Source of the DNA: a virus
DNA: 20,920 bases
Direction: 5' to 3' (one strand)
IMG/VR virus record: IMGVR_UViG_3300004461_000434
Coordinates: 1 to 20,920 of that record
Shown piece after piece: positions 13,254 through 20,331 of this stretch. Numbering within the stretch: the first letter of the stretch is position 1; each line of letters starts with the position of its first letter. The translations under genes were made by a program, and so were the position numbers. The notes beneath the pieces are model-generated. The model had not been told where the DNA came from, made no database searches, and saw nothing but the letters and a program-made list of their open reading frames with translations.

Positions 13254-14965
13254 TCAAATTATACGACTACCAAAGCCACATCGAAAGCGAGTTGGACAAG
13301 CACGACACCGAAAATTGTTGCGTGCAGCTTGCGACCGGTGGGGGGAAAACTTTTACTTTTGCGCACTACCTAATTGAGCAGGCAAAGAAAACAACCACGG
13401 TTCGTTTCATGGTTTTGGTTCACAGGGAAGAACTATTGCAACAAACAATCGAGTCGTTTAGAGATTTAGGACAGGACCCCGACGTTGTTTGCGCCACAGG
13501 AACAACACTCGAATTGCAGCCACGGAACTATGGCGAGGTAACAAAGGAACCTCGATTTGTCGTCGCTATGGTTGAGACTTTAGCGGCACGAATAGAAAAG
13601 GGGTTTACGTTCCCAGGAGTTGACACCGTAGTTATTGACGAGTGCCACCGCGGGGAGTTCTTCAAAATCACGGGGGGTTGGGAATACTCAAAGAAAACGG
13701 GGCAACTCGAATACATCGACGGGCTATTGCAACACCGCAGGCGAATTGGATTTACAGCAACACCGGTGTTTATGGAAAAGAAACGCGCAATGGCTTTGTA
13801 TTACGACAAGCTAATTGCAGGCGCAGACATCGACGAACTAATCAATTTCGGGTCGTTGGTCCAACCAAATACCTACGTGGCACCAATAGACCCCCAGTCG
13901 TTCCAAAACTTAGAAGCTGCAAACAACGCCGCCGGTTTCTCGTCCCCCTCATTAAACGGGATATTCACCACCCCGGAAATGATCACGTCAGTTTTTACCG
14001 AGTACATGCAACACGGGTTCGGGCGTCAAACTCTAGTTTTCGCCGTGTCAGTAAAACATGCCAATTTGCTACATGAGCATTTTATAAAAAAAGGAATCAA
14101 CGCCCGCGTCTACCATTCCAAAGGGGACAACATCGAAAGCCGCAGGGAGGTGGTACAATGGTTCAAAAGCAACCCGGACGCCGTGTTGATCAACGTGGAC
14201 GTTTTCACAACGGGGTTCGATTGTAAAACTGTTGGTTGCGTACTTCTTGCAAGGTCTACGCGTTCACTCGCTTTGTTCCTGCAGATAGCAGGGCGCGGGG
14301 GTCGCTCTTATTCCGGGGACGACTACATCAAAACATCATGGAACTTTGTAGACTTAGGGTTCAACATCGAGGGCGTTGAGGGCGTTTTCAGAGGTCACGG
14401 AACATGGGAAAAACCACGCGCAAAGCAATGGCAAAAAGAGTGGAACAACTTTTCGTTGGAAACCGAGGCAATGCCAACGAAAGCGTGTCCCGAGTGCGAA
14501 CACGAAAACAGGATAACGGCGAAAAGCTGCGAAAAGTGCGGAACAGAATTTCCAAAATCGGTTAACGTTCCCGAACTTTTGGCGCGTCAAGATTCAAAAC
14601 TTTATTCGAAAACAAACGAAGACAAGGAAATCGAAACGATTTGCAGGCACGCTATAAAAGCCATGCACCGCAGGAGCCACAAACCAAGCCGCGCAATTTA
14701 TTTGATGATCGAAAAGCTATTCGAGACAACGATAGAACGCCACCAAATAACGCCGGAGCAATGGGACACGAACGAAACCAAACTAAGAACAAGACTTTGG
14801 CAACTATTCGAAAAATACTATCTAACCATGTGCGAAATTGACCCCGAAACCTACAAGCCGCAGCGGATCACAACAGGGTTTTGGCAAAAGGAGTTCGCAG
14901 AAAAGACAAATATATTTTGGATAGAAAGAAAAGAACAACTAAAATTGCAATCAATAAGCGCGTGA
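13250..14965 (+). CDS. SF2 DEAD/H-box helicase with zinc ribbon
   Basis: The 571-residue protein shows the motifs of superfamily 2 in order: a Q-like start (LYDYQSHIESEL), motif I ATGGGKT (28-34), motif II DECH (130-133), motif III TATP (169-172), motifs IV-V in the second RecA domain (LVFAVSVKHANLL, VLINVDVFTTGFD), and motif VI QIAGRGGR (345-352). This is the RecG/UvrB-type or type III restriction-like layout found in many phage DNA helicases. After it, CPEC and CEKC (Cys 413, 416, 427, 430) form a zinc ribbon. The final 130 residues are helical without a known domain. It would unwind DNA in phage replication or recombination, next to the VirE-type primase-helicase. Confidence 0.85.
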   Translation: MIKLYDYQSHIESELDKHDTENCCVQLATGGGKTFTFAHYLIEQAKKTTTVRFMVLVHREELLQQTIESFRDLGQDPDVVCATGTTLELQPRNYGEVTKEPRFVVAMVETLAARIEKGFTFPGVDTVVIDECHRGEFFKITGGWEYSKKTGQLEYIDGLLQHRRRIGFTATPVFMEKKRAMALYYDKLIAGADIDELINFGSLVQPNTYVAPIDPQSFQNLEAANNAAGFSSPSLNGIFTTPEMITSVFTEYMQHGFGRQTLVFAVSVKHANLLHEHFIKKGINARVYHSKGDNIESRREVVQWFKSNPDAVLINVDVFTTGFDCKTVGCVLLARSTRSLALFLQIAGRGGRSYSGDDYIKTSWNFVDLGFNIEGVEGVFRGHGTWEKPRAKQWQKEWNNFSLETEAMPTKACPECEHENRITAKSCEKCGTEFPKSVNVPELLARQDSKLYSKTNEDKEIETICRHAIKAMHRRSHKPSRAIYLMIEKLFETTIERHQITPEQWDTNETKLRTRLWQLFEKYYLTMCEIDPETYKPQRITTGFWQKEFAEKTNIFWIERKEQLKLQSISA

Positions 14966-15066
14966 CATCCACAACGAACGCGTAAAGAAATTATTTAAAC
15001 CTCAAATGAAACGGCGAGTGGATGCGCTGCGGATTTTGGGGTTTTTGTCATTTAAAAGAATACCGC

Positions 15067-17337
15067 ATGGAAACAATAATGAGTCTATACGACCACGTTA
15101 AAACCAACATTAAAAACCGGGATATAACACTTGAAGCATACATCGAGCGCATCAAAGACGGGGACCACCAAAAAACGGTGATGTTGGCACGCCAGGAACT
15201 ACTCAACAACAACAACCCCAAAGGGTACAACGAACACAAATCGAAGTTGCCAGGTGTTACAGGCTGCGGCGTCATCGACGGCGAAACACGAACCGACGCA
15301 AACACAATTCTAAACGGTTACATTGTTTTGGACATCGACAGAAAGCCGACAAGCCCAGGAGACGACAGGATAACAAACGAAGAAATCGAGGCGGTTGCAA
15401 ACGATCCACACACAAAGTTGGTACACCGCACGCCGTCCGAGTGGGGAATTTGTGTTCTCGTAAAAATCAACCCCGACCGTTTCCTCGACAGCTTCAAAGG
15501 TTTAGAACTTTACTACATGGAAAAGTTCGGAATGAGCATTGACGCTAGCTGCAAAAACCCTGGGCGCTTTCGCTTTCTGAGTTACGACCCCTCAATAATC
15601 GTAAACGATAAATGTCACACGTTCAAAAAATATCCTAAAAAAGTAAAGATAAAGGAGCCGGCAATCATCGTTGTAAAGTCAGACTTCGACGCTATGGTTG
15701 CAGAGGTGCAACAACGGGGTGTCGACTTAACGAACGACGACTATGCACGCTTTCTCCGAATTGGTTTTGCTATTGCAACCGAATTTGGTGAGGGTGGCAG
15801 AGGCTACTTTCACGCAATAACCGGTAACGCCATAAAGTACAACCAAAAAACAGCAGACAAACAGTTCACCCACTGTTTAAACGGTGACGGGGGCGTCTCA
15901 ATTGGAACGCTTTACTACTACGCACTAGACGCAGGAATTGAAATCTATTCCAAAGAAACCACAAACATGATTCGCACCGTGTCCCAACACAAACGACGGG
16001 GGCATTTCGAAGCCGGAGACGACGCGATAGACGAAGTGTTCACCCGTTACACCAAAACAAACGAAATCGAGGACAGCGAAGAAAATCGAGAACTATTCAA
16101 AAAGATAGCAAACTCAAAAAAGGACCTCGAAAAAGCGTTGAAGTTTGAGAACGAAAGCGAAACGGCAATTTTGCAAAACTTCATTCGAACAGAATATCCA
16201 TTGAGGTTGAACGAGTACACCAATAAAAAAGAATTAGAGGGGGGAAAGGTACTTGACGACCGAGGCATGAATAAAATATGGATAGATGCCGACATCGCAA
16301 TGGCTTTCGATGTCTCGCAATCAAAGGTTCGCGCGATAATGGACAACACCGACGTCGATTCGTTCAACCCGTTGCGCGAGTTCCTACACGAAAACAAAGA
16401 CATTCAAACAGAAAACGAGGTCCAACGATTAGTTGACACACTCAGCATTGAGGGTGACATAGCAAAGCGCGACCTCATTAAAAGCATGGTAAAAAAGTGG
16501 TTCGTTTCAATGTTCACAGTTTTAGAAAACGATTATTCACCGCTCGTTTTGGTGTTGCAAGGGGCGCAGGGCGACGGGAAATCGTATTGGTTTGAACACT
16601 TGTTACCTATTGAGTTGAAACGTTATTTTGCAATGTCAGAGTTTAACGGGACAAAAGACGACTTATCAATGATGCACGCAAACCTTTTATTGGTAAATGA
16701 CGAGTTCGGGGGGCAAACAATAAAGGATTCGCAGAAATTCAAAGAAATGGTATCTAAGAACTTTGTAAAGTACCGCCCACCATACGGACGCGAGGAACAG
16801 GAGTTCAAACGAATTGCGTTGTTCGCAGGAACTACAAACGAGGAAACTTTTTTAAATGACGCCACAGGAAACAGACGTATTGTTCCCGTGAGGTTGAAAC
16901 CCAACGAAGTGTGGACCGACGGGGACGGGTGGCAATACTCAATTGATCAAAAAGCATTTAACGCCATTAACAAAACGGCGCTAATTGTTGAGGCGTGGAA
17001 TCTTTACAAATCCGGTTTTGATTTCCGAGTGCTGCGCGAGGACATCGAAGCACTAGAGGACAACACCAAAGATTTTCAAATTCAATCCCAGGAGCACGAA
17101 TTGGTGTTTAAACACTTTAGAGTGTTCGACGACGGAAAAATGACGTCTACGGACGTAAAAGTTGCCTTAATTGCGAAATCCGGCATTACTCAGTTAGGCA
17201 CCAAAAAAATCAGTGCGGCACTAAAGGAATTAGGGGCAATTCAAAAGAACAGCGCGGGGCGTTGGTGGAACGTTAGGCTGTTAGGCGAGGACGAGAGCGA
17301 CCCCGTACCGTGGCAAATGCCGGATTTCAACGGGTAA
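15067..17337 (+). CDS. VirE-type primase-helicase
   Basis: I favour the ATG at 15067 (METIMSLYDHV; 756 residues); 15079 is an alternative, and the frame is open up to 15022. Domains in order: an N-terminal BT4734/VirE_N-like part with KSKLPGVTGCG and YIVLDIDRKP (about 58-100) and NPGRFRFLSYDPS, whose DxD-type motif recalls archaeo-eukaryotic primases; a PriCT_2-like part (about 217-290, LTNDDYARFLRIGFA); and a VirE P-loop helicase with GAQGDGKS (499-506) and LLVNDEFGG (about 540-549), followed by a sensor-like FAGTTNEETFLND. The protein probably primes and unwinds at the phage origin; a terminator and a repeat-rich region follow directly. No DNA polymerase is in this window. Confidence 0.85.
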   Translation: METIMSLYDHVKTNIKNRDITLEAYIERIKDGDHQKTVMLARQELLNNNNPKGYNEHKSKLPGVTGCGVIDGETRTDANTILNGYIVLDIDRKPTSPGDDRITNEEIEAVANDPHTKLVHRTPSEWGICVLVKINPDRFLDSFKGLELYYMEKFGMSIDASCKNPGRFRFLSYDPSIIVNDKCHTFKKYPKKVKIKEPAIIVVKSDFDAMVAEVQQRGVDLTNDDYARFLRIGFAIATEFGEGGRGYFHAITGNAIKYNQKTADKQFTHCLNGDGGVSIGTLYYYALDAGIEIYSKETTNMIRTVSQHKRRGHFEAGDDAIDEVFTRYTKTNEIEDSEENRELFKKIANSKKDLEKALKFENESETAILQNFIRTEYPLRLNEYTNKKELEGGKVLDDRGMNKIWIDADIAMAFDVSQSKVRAIMDNTDVDSFNPLREFLHENKDIQTENEVQRLVDTLSIEGDIAKRDLIKSMVKKWFVSMFTVLENDYSPLVLVLQGAQGDGKSYWFEHLLPIELKRYFAMSEFNGTKDDLSMMHANLLLVNDEFGGQTIKDSQKFKEMVSKNFVKYRPPYGREEQEFKRIALFAGTTNEETFLNDATGNRRIVPVRLKPNEVWTDGDGWQYSIDQKAFNAINKTALIVEAWNLYKSGFDFRVLREDIEALEDNTKDFQIQSQEHELVFKHFRVFDDGKMTSTDVKVALIAKSGITQLGTKKISAALKELGAIQKNSAGRWWNVRLLGEDESDPVPWQMPDFNG

Positions 17338-17344
17338 AATAATT

Positions 17345-17372
17345 AGCCATCCTTTAAAGGGTGGCTTTTTTT
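17345..17372 (+). terminator. Intrinsic terminator after the primase-helicase gene
   Basis: AGCCATCC pairs with GGGTGGCT (8 bp, one G-T pair) around a TTTAAA loop, followed by seven T. It lies 7 bp after the stop codon and ends the replication operon. Confidence 0.85.
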
Positions 17373-17377
17373 ATACA

Positions 17378-17695
17378 ATCCGAACAAAACGATTTGTTCG
17401 TTTTTTTGATTTGTTCGCCCATTTGTTCGGATGAAAAAGCACGTTTCAACAGTGTTAAGGGCGTTTTAGTATAATATTTTATTAAAAAGAACAAACGAAC
17501 AAATCAAATTGAATAAAACTCTCTAGTAAAAAATAAAATCCGTCATTGCCATTTCTTGTTTGTTATTAATTATACAGAAACAAAAGTTTGAAAAAAAACA
17601 TGTTTATTTCGTTCGTTTTGTTCGTAACACCTAAAAAACGCTATTTGGGTTGAGATAGGGCTGTTTTTTGTAGTGAACAGTTTTTGTTCAGAACA
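17378..17695. other. AT-rich region with TTTGTTCG iterons; candidate replication origin
   Basis: No gene lies here. ATTTGTTCG stands at 17392, 17409 and 17421. The ends ATCCGAACAAA (17378) and TTTGTTCGGAT (17422) form a perfect 11-bp inverted repeat enclosing the cluster. Inverted copies GAACAAA and CGAACAAAT follow at 17489-17504, TTTCGTTCG and TTTTGTTCG at 17607 and 17616, and TGAACA/TGTTCA at 17674/17685. Between them the DNA is very AT-rich (for example 17469-17486). Repeated short sites beside AT-rich DNA, directly after a primase-helicase gene, are the usual plan of an iteron-type origin. That these are the sites of an initiator is inference. Confidence 0.55.
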
Positions 17696-17733
17696 GAACT
17701 AATTCTTTTATTATGTTCTTTTATGCAATATTA

Positions 17734-17765
17734 TTTGCTTTTTTGGCTCATGTTGGCTAGTTTTG
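17734..17765 (+). promoter_or_regulatory. Bacteroidetes-type promoter of the VRR-NUC gene (leaderless)
   Basis: TTTG at 17734-17737, a 20-bp spacer and TAGTTTTG at 17758-17765. The ATG of the nuclease gene begins 4 bases after the end of the -7 element, which places the predicted transcription start on the A of the ATG. It is also the nearest promoter upstream of the cassette array. Confidence 0.75.
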
Positions 17766-17768
17766 AGC

Positions 17769-18224
17769 ATGGATAAGAAAAGAACACCCCCAAAAGGTCG
17801 ACCGATGACCGAATCACAACTGCAAACAAAGTGCGTTTCGTGGTTCAACTCTAATTTTCCCGAATTACGGGGTTTATTGTATCACAACTATAACAACCCC
17901 CGGAACGCTATTTCCGGCGCGAGGTTGAAAGCCCAGGGGCTTGTCGCAGGTATTCCGGACTTGTCACTCGCTGCGGGTTCAATGTTATACATTGAATTGA
18001 AAGCAGAGGGCGGGCGCGTGTCGATAGAACAAAAATCTATACACCGTCAATTGGAGGCGTCGGGGTTTGAAGTCGAAATATGTTGGAACCTCGAAGAATT
18101 TGTCCGCGCGGTTGTTGATCACTTAGACGGTTTCAATTTTATCGAATATTCGTACGCGTGGAACTACGACGAAAACAAATTAGAGCGAGAGGGACCGCAA
18201 GGGATTAATTTTATAGGGGTTTAA
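17769..18224 (+). CDS. VRR-NUC nuclease
   Basis: I start at the ATG just after the promoter (151 residues); a TTG two codons earlier overlaps the -7 element and is unlikely. The fold pattern of VRR-NUC is plain: Glu15 in TESQLQ, then GIPDL (Asp64), IELK (Glu76 and Lys78) and a Gln in SIEQK (88), the PD-(D/E)XK set. VRR-NUC domains act as structure-specific or single-strand nucleases (as in FAN1 and many phage proteins) and probably process replication intermediates. The gene stands between the candidate origin and the cassette array and has the CG-rich codon use of the phage genes. Confidence 0.85.
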   Translation: MDKKRTPPKGRPMTESQLQTKCVSWFNSNFPELRGLLYHNYNNPRNAISGARLKAQGLVAGIPDLSLAAGSMLYIELKAEGGRVSIEQKSIHRQLEASGFEVEICWNLEEFVRAVVDHLDGFNFIEYSYAWNYDENKLEREGPQGINFIGV

Positions 18225-18285
18225 TGGTAGGACTGTTGATGTCATTGCTCACATCTTTAAAAATATACCACAGGTGTAGTATTGC

Positions 18286-18379
18286 TAATAACGCTCCGCA
18301 TAAGATACGTGCGAAAACCAAAGAGAAAACAAATTAAAAAACTAAACTTAAATAGCATGGATTTTATGCCTTGTTATAT
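18286..18379 (+). repeat. attC-like site 1 (left edge of cassette array)
   Basis: R''-like box TAATAAC (18286-18292) followed by G, then a pairing arm GCATAA (18298) with TTATGC (18364), a long central part, and CTTG before the R'-like box GTTATAT (18373-18379). Predicted strand exchange lies after G18373. The central part carries ACTAAACTTAAATAGCATGG, like the leaders of the cassettes downstream. This is the weakest arm pairing of the six sites. Confidence 0.55.
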
Positions 18380-18385
18380 GCTTTT

Positions 18386-18595
18386 ATGGAAAACATACTA
18401 AGAGAAAATACGGAAATAAACGATGATATGCACATGATGTGTGCTGAAGGTTGTTGTGATGAAGAGCCAACTGAACAAGAAATCGAAAGGTTTTTGTGTA
18501 TTGAAGGATGGGCTATGAGTGGATTGCTAGACATAGATTTTGATGATTTTCAAAGTGTATGGAGGTGGAGATGTGGGATAGCTAGAGCAAGGTAA
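18386..18595 (+). CDS. Cassette 1 gene, unknown acidic protein (69 aa)
   Basis: The ATG at 18386 (MENILRENTEIND) lies 6 bases after the R' box of site 1; the frame is open to a TTG at 18371 inside the recombination box, which I reject. The protein is strongly acidic with a Cys-rich patch (MMCAEGCCDEEP) and a Trp-rich end (FQSVWRWRCGIARAR). I recognise no family. The codon use is AT-rich and unlike the phage genes to the left. It is the only gene of a 273-bp cassette. Confidence 0.55.
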   Translation: MENILRENTEINDDMHMMCAEGCCDEEPTEQEIERFLCIEGWAMSGLLDIDFDDFQSVWRWRCGIARAR

Positions 18596-18599
18596 TTAC

Positions 18600-18652
18600 C
18601 TATAACGTTAAGTATAAACGGTCGTTTTAATGCCGTTTATACAGTGTTACCC
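18600..18652 (+). repeat. attC-like site 2
   Basis: R'' box CTATAAC (18600-18606) then G; arms GTATAAACGG (18612-18621) and CCGTTTATAC (18633-18642) pair perfectly over 10 bp around an 11-base loop; R' box GTTACCC (18646-18652). The R'' TATAAC matches six bases of the reverse complement of the site 1 R' box, which would be its partner in the excised circle. Confidence 0.75.
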
Positions 18653-18674
18653 TTAGTTTTAAAAAAGATTTAAT

Positions 18675-19340
18675 ATGACAGAACAAACGATTTATAACGA
18701 AGATTGGCAAATAGGCACGAAGCGTATTGCAAATGATAGCGTTGACTTAGTAGTAACTGACCCACCTTACGGAATGGCATTTCAAAGCAACCACCGAAAA
18801 GTAAAACATAAAAGTATCCAAAACGACACGAACCTTGATTGGTTGGGTGGTTGGGTTAAAGAACTAAAACGTGTTTGTAAAGACGAAGCACACCTTTACA
18901 TTTTTTGCTCGTGGCATCACATAGATAAATTTAAGCAAGAAGTAGGTGCTTTATTTAATGTGAAAAATATTTTGATTTGGGAAAAGAACAATACTGGAAT
19001 GGGTGACCTTGAAGGAGATTATGCACCGAAATATGAAATGATACTTTTCTGTAGTAACGGAACAAAAAAATTGAAAGGTGGGCGTGATTCTAATATACTA
19101 AAAGCTAAAAGAACACAGAATGAAAACCACCCAACAGAGAAACCAATTAACCTAATAAGCTATTTGATTGAAAAAAGCAGTAACAAAGGTGATTTAGTTT
19201 TGGATACTTTTGCTGGGAGTTGTGGAACTGCGATTGCAAGTAGACAAAAAGAAAGGAATTGTATTTGCTTTGAAATTGAAGAAGATTACTGCAAAGTAGC
19301 GAATGAAAGATTATTTGCAACATCACTATCCCTTTTTTAA
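18675..19340 (+). CDS. Cassette 2 gene: DNA methyltransferase (N6-adenine or N4-cytosine)
   Basis: The 221-residue protein is a beta-type DNA methyltransferase. Motif IV DPPY (29-32) contacts the target base. HPTEKP (152-157) is motif X. LDTFAGSCG (176-184) is motif I, which binds S-adenosylmethionine; it has Cys where most relatives have Gly (FxGSG). Order DPPY before FxG is that of the beta group. DPPY is compatible with N6-adenine or N4-cytosine targets. No recognition domain or cognate restriction gene is seen, so an orphan enzyme that protects phage DNA from host restriction is likely. It fills a 750-bp cassette. Confidence 0.9.
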   Translation: MTEQTIYNEDWQIGTKRIANDSVDLVVTDPPYGMAFQSNHRKVKHKSIQNDTNLDWLGGWVKELKRVCKDEAHLYIFCSWHHIDKFKQEVGALFNVKNILIWEKNNTGMGDLEGDYAPKYEMILFCSNGTKKLKGGRDSNILKAKRTQNENHPTEKPINLISYLIEKSSNKGDLVLDTFAGSCGTAIASRQKERNCICFEIEEDYCKVANERLFATSLSLF

Positions 19341-19343
19341 TAT

Positions 19344-19402
19344 TAAGGGTAACGTTGAGTACATGAGCCTGTGCGTAGCATGGCTTATGTATATTGTTAT
19401 AC
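19344..19402 (+). repeat. attC-like site 3
   Basis: R'' box TAAGGGTAAC (19344-19353) is the exact reverse complement of the first 10 bases of the left junction of its cassette (18646-18655). Arms ACATGAGCC (19361-19369) and GGCTTATGT (19382-19390) pair over 9 bp with one G-T. R' box GTTATAC (19396-19402). It starts 3 bp after the methyltransferase stop codon. Confidence 0.85.
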
Positions 19403-19425
19403 ACGCACAAATTAAAAAAGTAGAT

Positions 19426-19644
19426 ATGGAAAAATATAGCGATTTCGGGAGAATGATGACGGGTTTCGATAATAGTTCTGACCACGCATTTTACGGACAC
19501 CACAGCAACCCAGAGTACCAACAGAACCAACAAATGGAAGGTATGAGCGAGGAAGAATATAAAGAGTACACGAAGAAGCAGAGCGAAAAGGAACAAGAAC
19601 AAAAACAAATAGGTGAGGAGATTGATGAATCTATGCCTTTTTAA
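19426..19644 (+). CDS. Cassette 3 gene, unknown polar protein with SSB-like acidic tip (72 aa)
   Basis: The ATG at 19426 (MEKYSDFGRMM) is chosen because the upstream part of the frame crosses attC site 3. The protein is polar, with Gln/Glu/Lys-rich helical parts (SEEEYKEYTKKQSEKEQEQ). Its last residues are GEEIDESMPF: acidic residues before a final Pro-Phe, much as in the docking tip of SSB proteins. No other family is known to me. It may bind an SSB partner or simply mimic the tip. AT-rich, in a 310-bp cassette. Confidence 0.55.
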   Translation: MEKYSDFGRMMTGFDNSSDHAFYGHHSNPEYQQNQQMEGMSEEEYKEYTKKQSEKEQEQKQIGEEIDESMPF

Positions 19645-19655
19645 TTTTTGTAGTT

Positions 19656-19712
19656 TATAACGCTCCTTGTATGTGGAGCGAGGAACGAGTTACATTATAC
19701 AAATTGTTAGCT
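19656..19712 (+). repeat. attC-like site 4
   Basis: R'' box TATAAC (19656-19661) then G; outer arms TTGTAT (19667) and ATACAA (19697) pair over 6 bp; within lies a further hairpin, CGCTCC with GGAGCG (19661-19666 and 19675-19680). R' box GTTAGCT (19706-19712). The R'' shares TATAAC with the reverse complement of the site 3 R' box. Confidence 0.7.
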
Positions 19713-19749
19713 TTCCGTTTTGGATTGCTAACCACTAAACTTTATTAAT

Positions 19750-19950
19750 ATGGGAAAACTAGAATTTGCAAAAGCTATTACAGAACAAGACTTAGGGGTT
19801 ACCGCATCAAGCGTAATGAGTGACTGCTATAAATATGGAATGACTTACGGCTGTGATGTAGACTGTCCAGTACTTAAAAGCGGTAACTGTGAACTACAAG
19901 ACACAGACAACAAAGAGCTTTATAAAGAAGCTATTAAAAATGAAAGCTAA
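19750..19950 (+). CDS. Cassette 4 gene, unknown cysteine-containing protein (66 aa)
   Basis: The N-terminal part is helical (KLEFAKAITEQDLGVTASSV). The middle has four cysteines (CYKYGMTYGC, then CDVDCPVLKSGNC; five with the last), a small putative metal- or disulphide-containing patch. I know no family. The start has the leader ACTAAACTTTATTAATATG, nearly identical to that of cassette 5. The stop codon TAA lies inside the R'' box of site 5. It is the sole gene of a 362-bp cassette. Confidence 0.6.
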   Translation: MGKLEFAKAITEQDLGVTASSVMSDCYKYGMTYGCDVDCPVLKSGNCELQDTDNKELYKEAIKNES

Positions 19951-20074
19951 CGGTTAATGTATGAATAGTAAGGCATACTAAGCAAACCTTACAAGCGAAA
20001 ATGTTAACTAAGTAGCTTGTTTAATATTGAATTGAGATAGGTCGAGCCTTATTATTTTATACATCTTGTTATCA
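19942..20074 (+). repeat. attC-like site 5
   Basis: R'' box GAAAGCTAAC (19942-19951) is the exact reverse complement of the first 10 bases of its cassette junction (19706-19715). A long imperfect stem joins ATGTATGAATAGTAAGGC (19957-19974) with the arm GCCTTATTATTTTATACAT (20046-20064). The differences leave unpaired bases of the kind found in attC stems. R' box GTTATCA (20068-20074). It is the longest of the sites (133 bp). Confidence 0.85.
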
Positions 20075-20097
20075 TTACTATACTAAACTTAATAAAT

Positions 20098-20331
20098 ATG
20101 CACACATTCAAGAAAAACGATTTAATACATAGAACAGCCTACGAGTTTACAGGACGTAAAAGGAACGGTAAATGTGCCTTTATGCTACAAATAAAAGGTA
20201 AAGGATGGAGAAAGGTAGCTAGTGGAAATATGAATGACTACACTGCTGTAATTCACTTACTGAAAACAAACGAATACACTACACACGAGGAAGCTAGAGA
20301 ATTATTAATAAAAGAGAAGTTTCTCAATTAA
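20098..20331 (+). CDS. Cassette 5 gene, unknown basic protein (77 aa)
   Basis: The protein is basic and seems alpha/beta (MHTFKKNDLIHRTAYEFTG at the start, then strands AFMLQIKGKGWRKVASG, and helices NDYTAVIHLLK and HEEARELLIKEKF). I recognise no family. The leader ACTAAACTTAATAAATATG is shared with cassette 4. The stop codon is part of the R'' box of site 6. It is the only gene in a 310-bp cassette. Confidence 0.6.
   Translation: MHTFKKNDLIHRTAYEFTGRKRNGKCAFMLQIKGKGWRKVASGNMNDYTAVIHLLKTNEYTTHEEARELLIKEKFLN

Noticed and set aside
15007-15102. 31-codon frame before the primase-helicase start
   Set aside because: Short, basic, overlaps the start of a clear gene in another frame, and no promoter or coupling supports it.
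17378-17695. CRISPR-like array
   Set aside because: Repeats are only 8-11 bp, lie on both strands and have irregular spacing; there are no equal spacers and no cas genes.
18224-18337. 37-codon frame in a TAATG overlap after the VRR-NUC gene
   Set aside because: It runs through the R'' box of attC-like site 1, has no recognisable features and is short; the overlap alone is weak support.
19147-19608. Long minus-strand frame of 153 codons across cassettes 2 and 3
   Set aside because: It is opposite the methyltransferase gene and attC-like site 3, is rich in Phe and Leu from complemented A-rich codons, and has no plausible domain.
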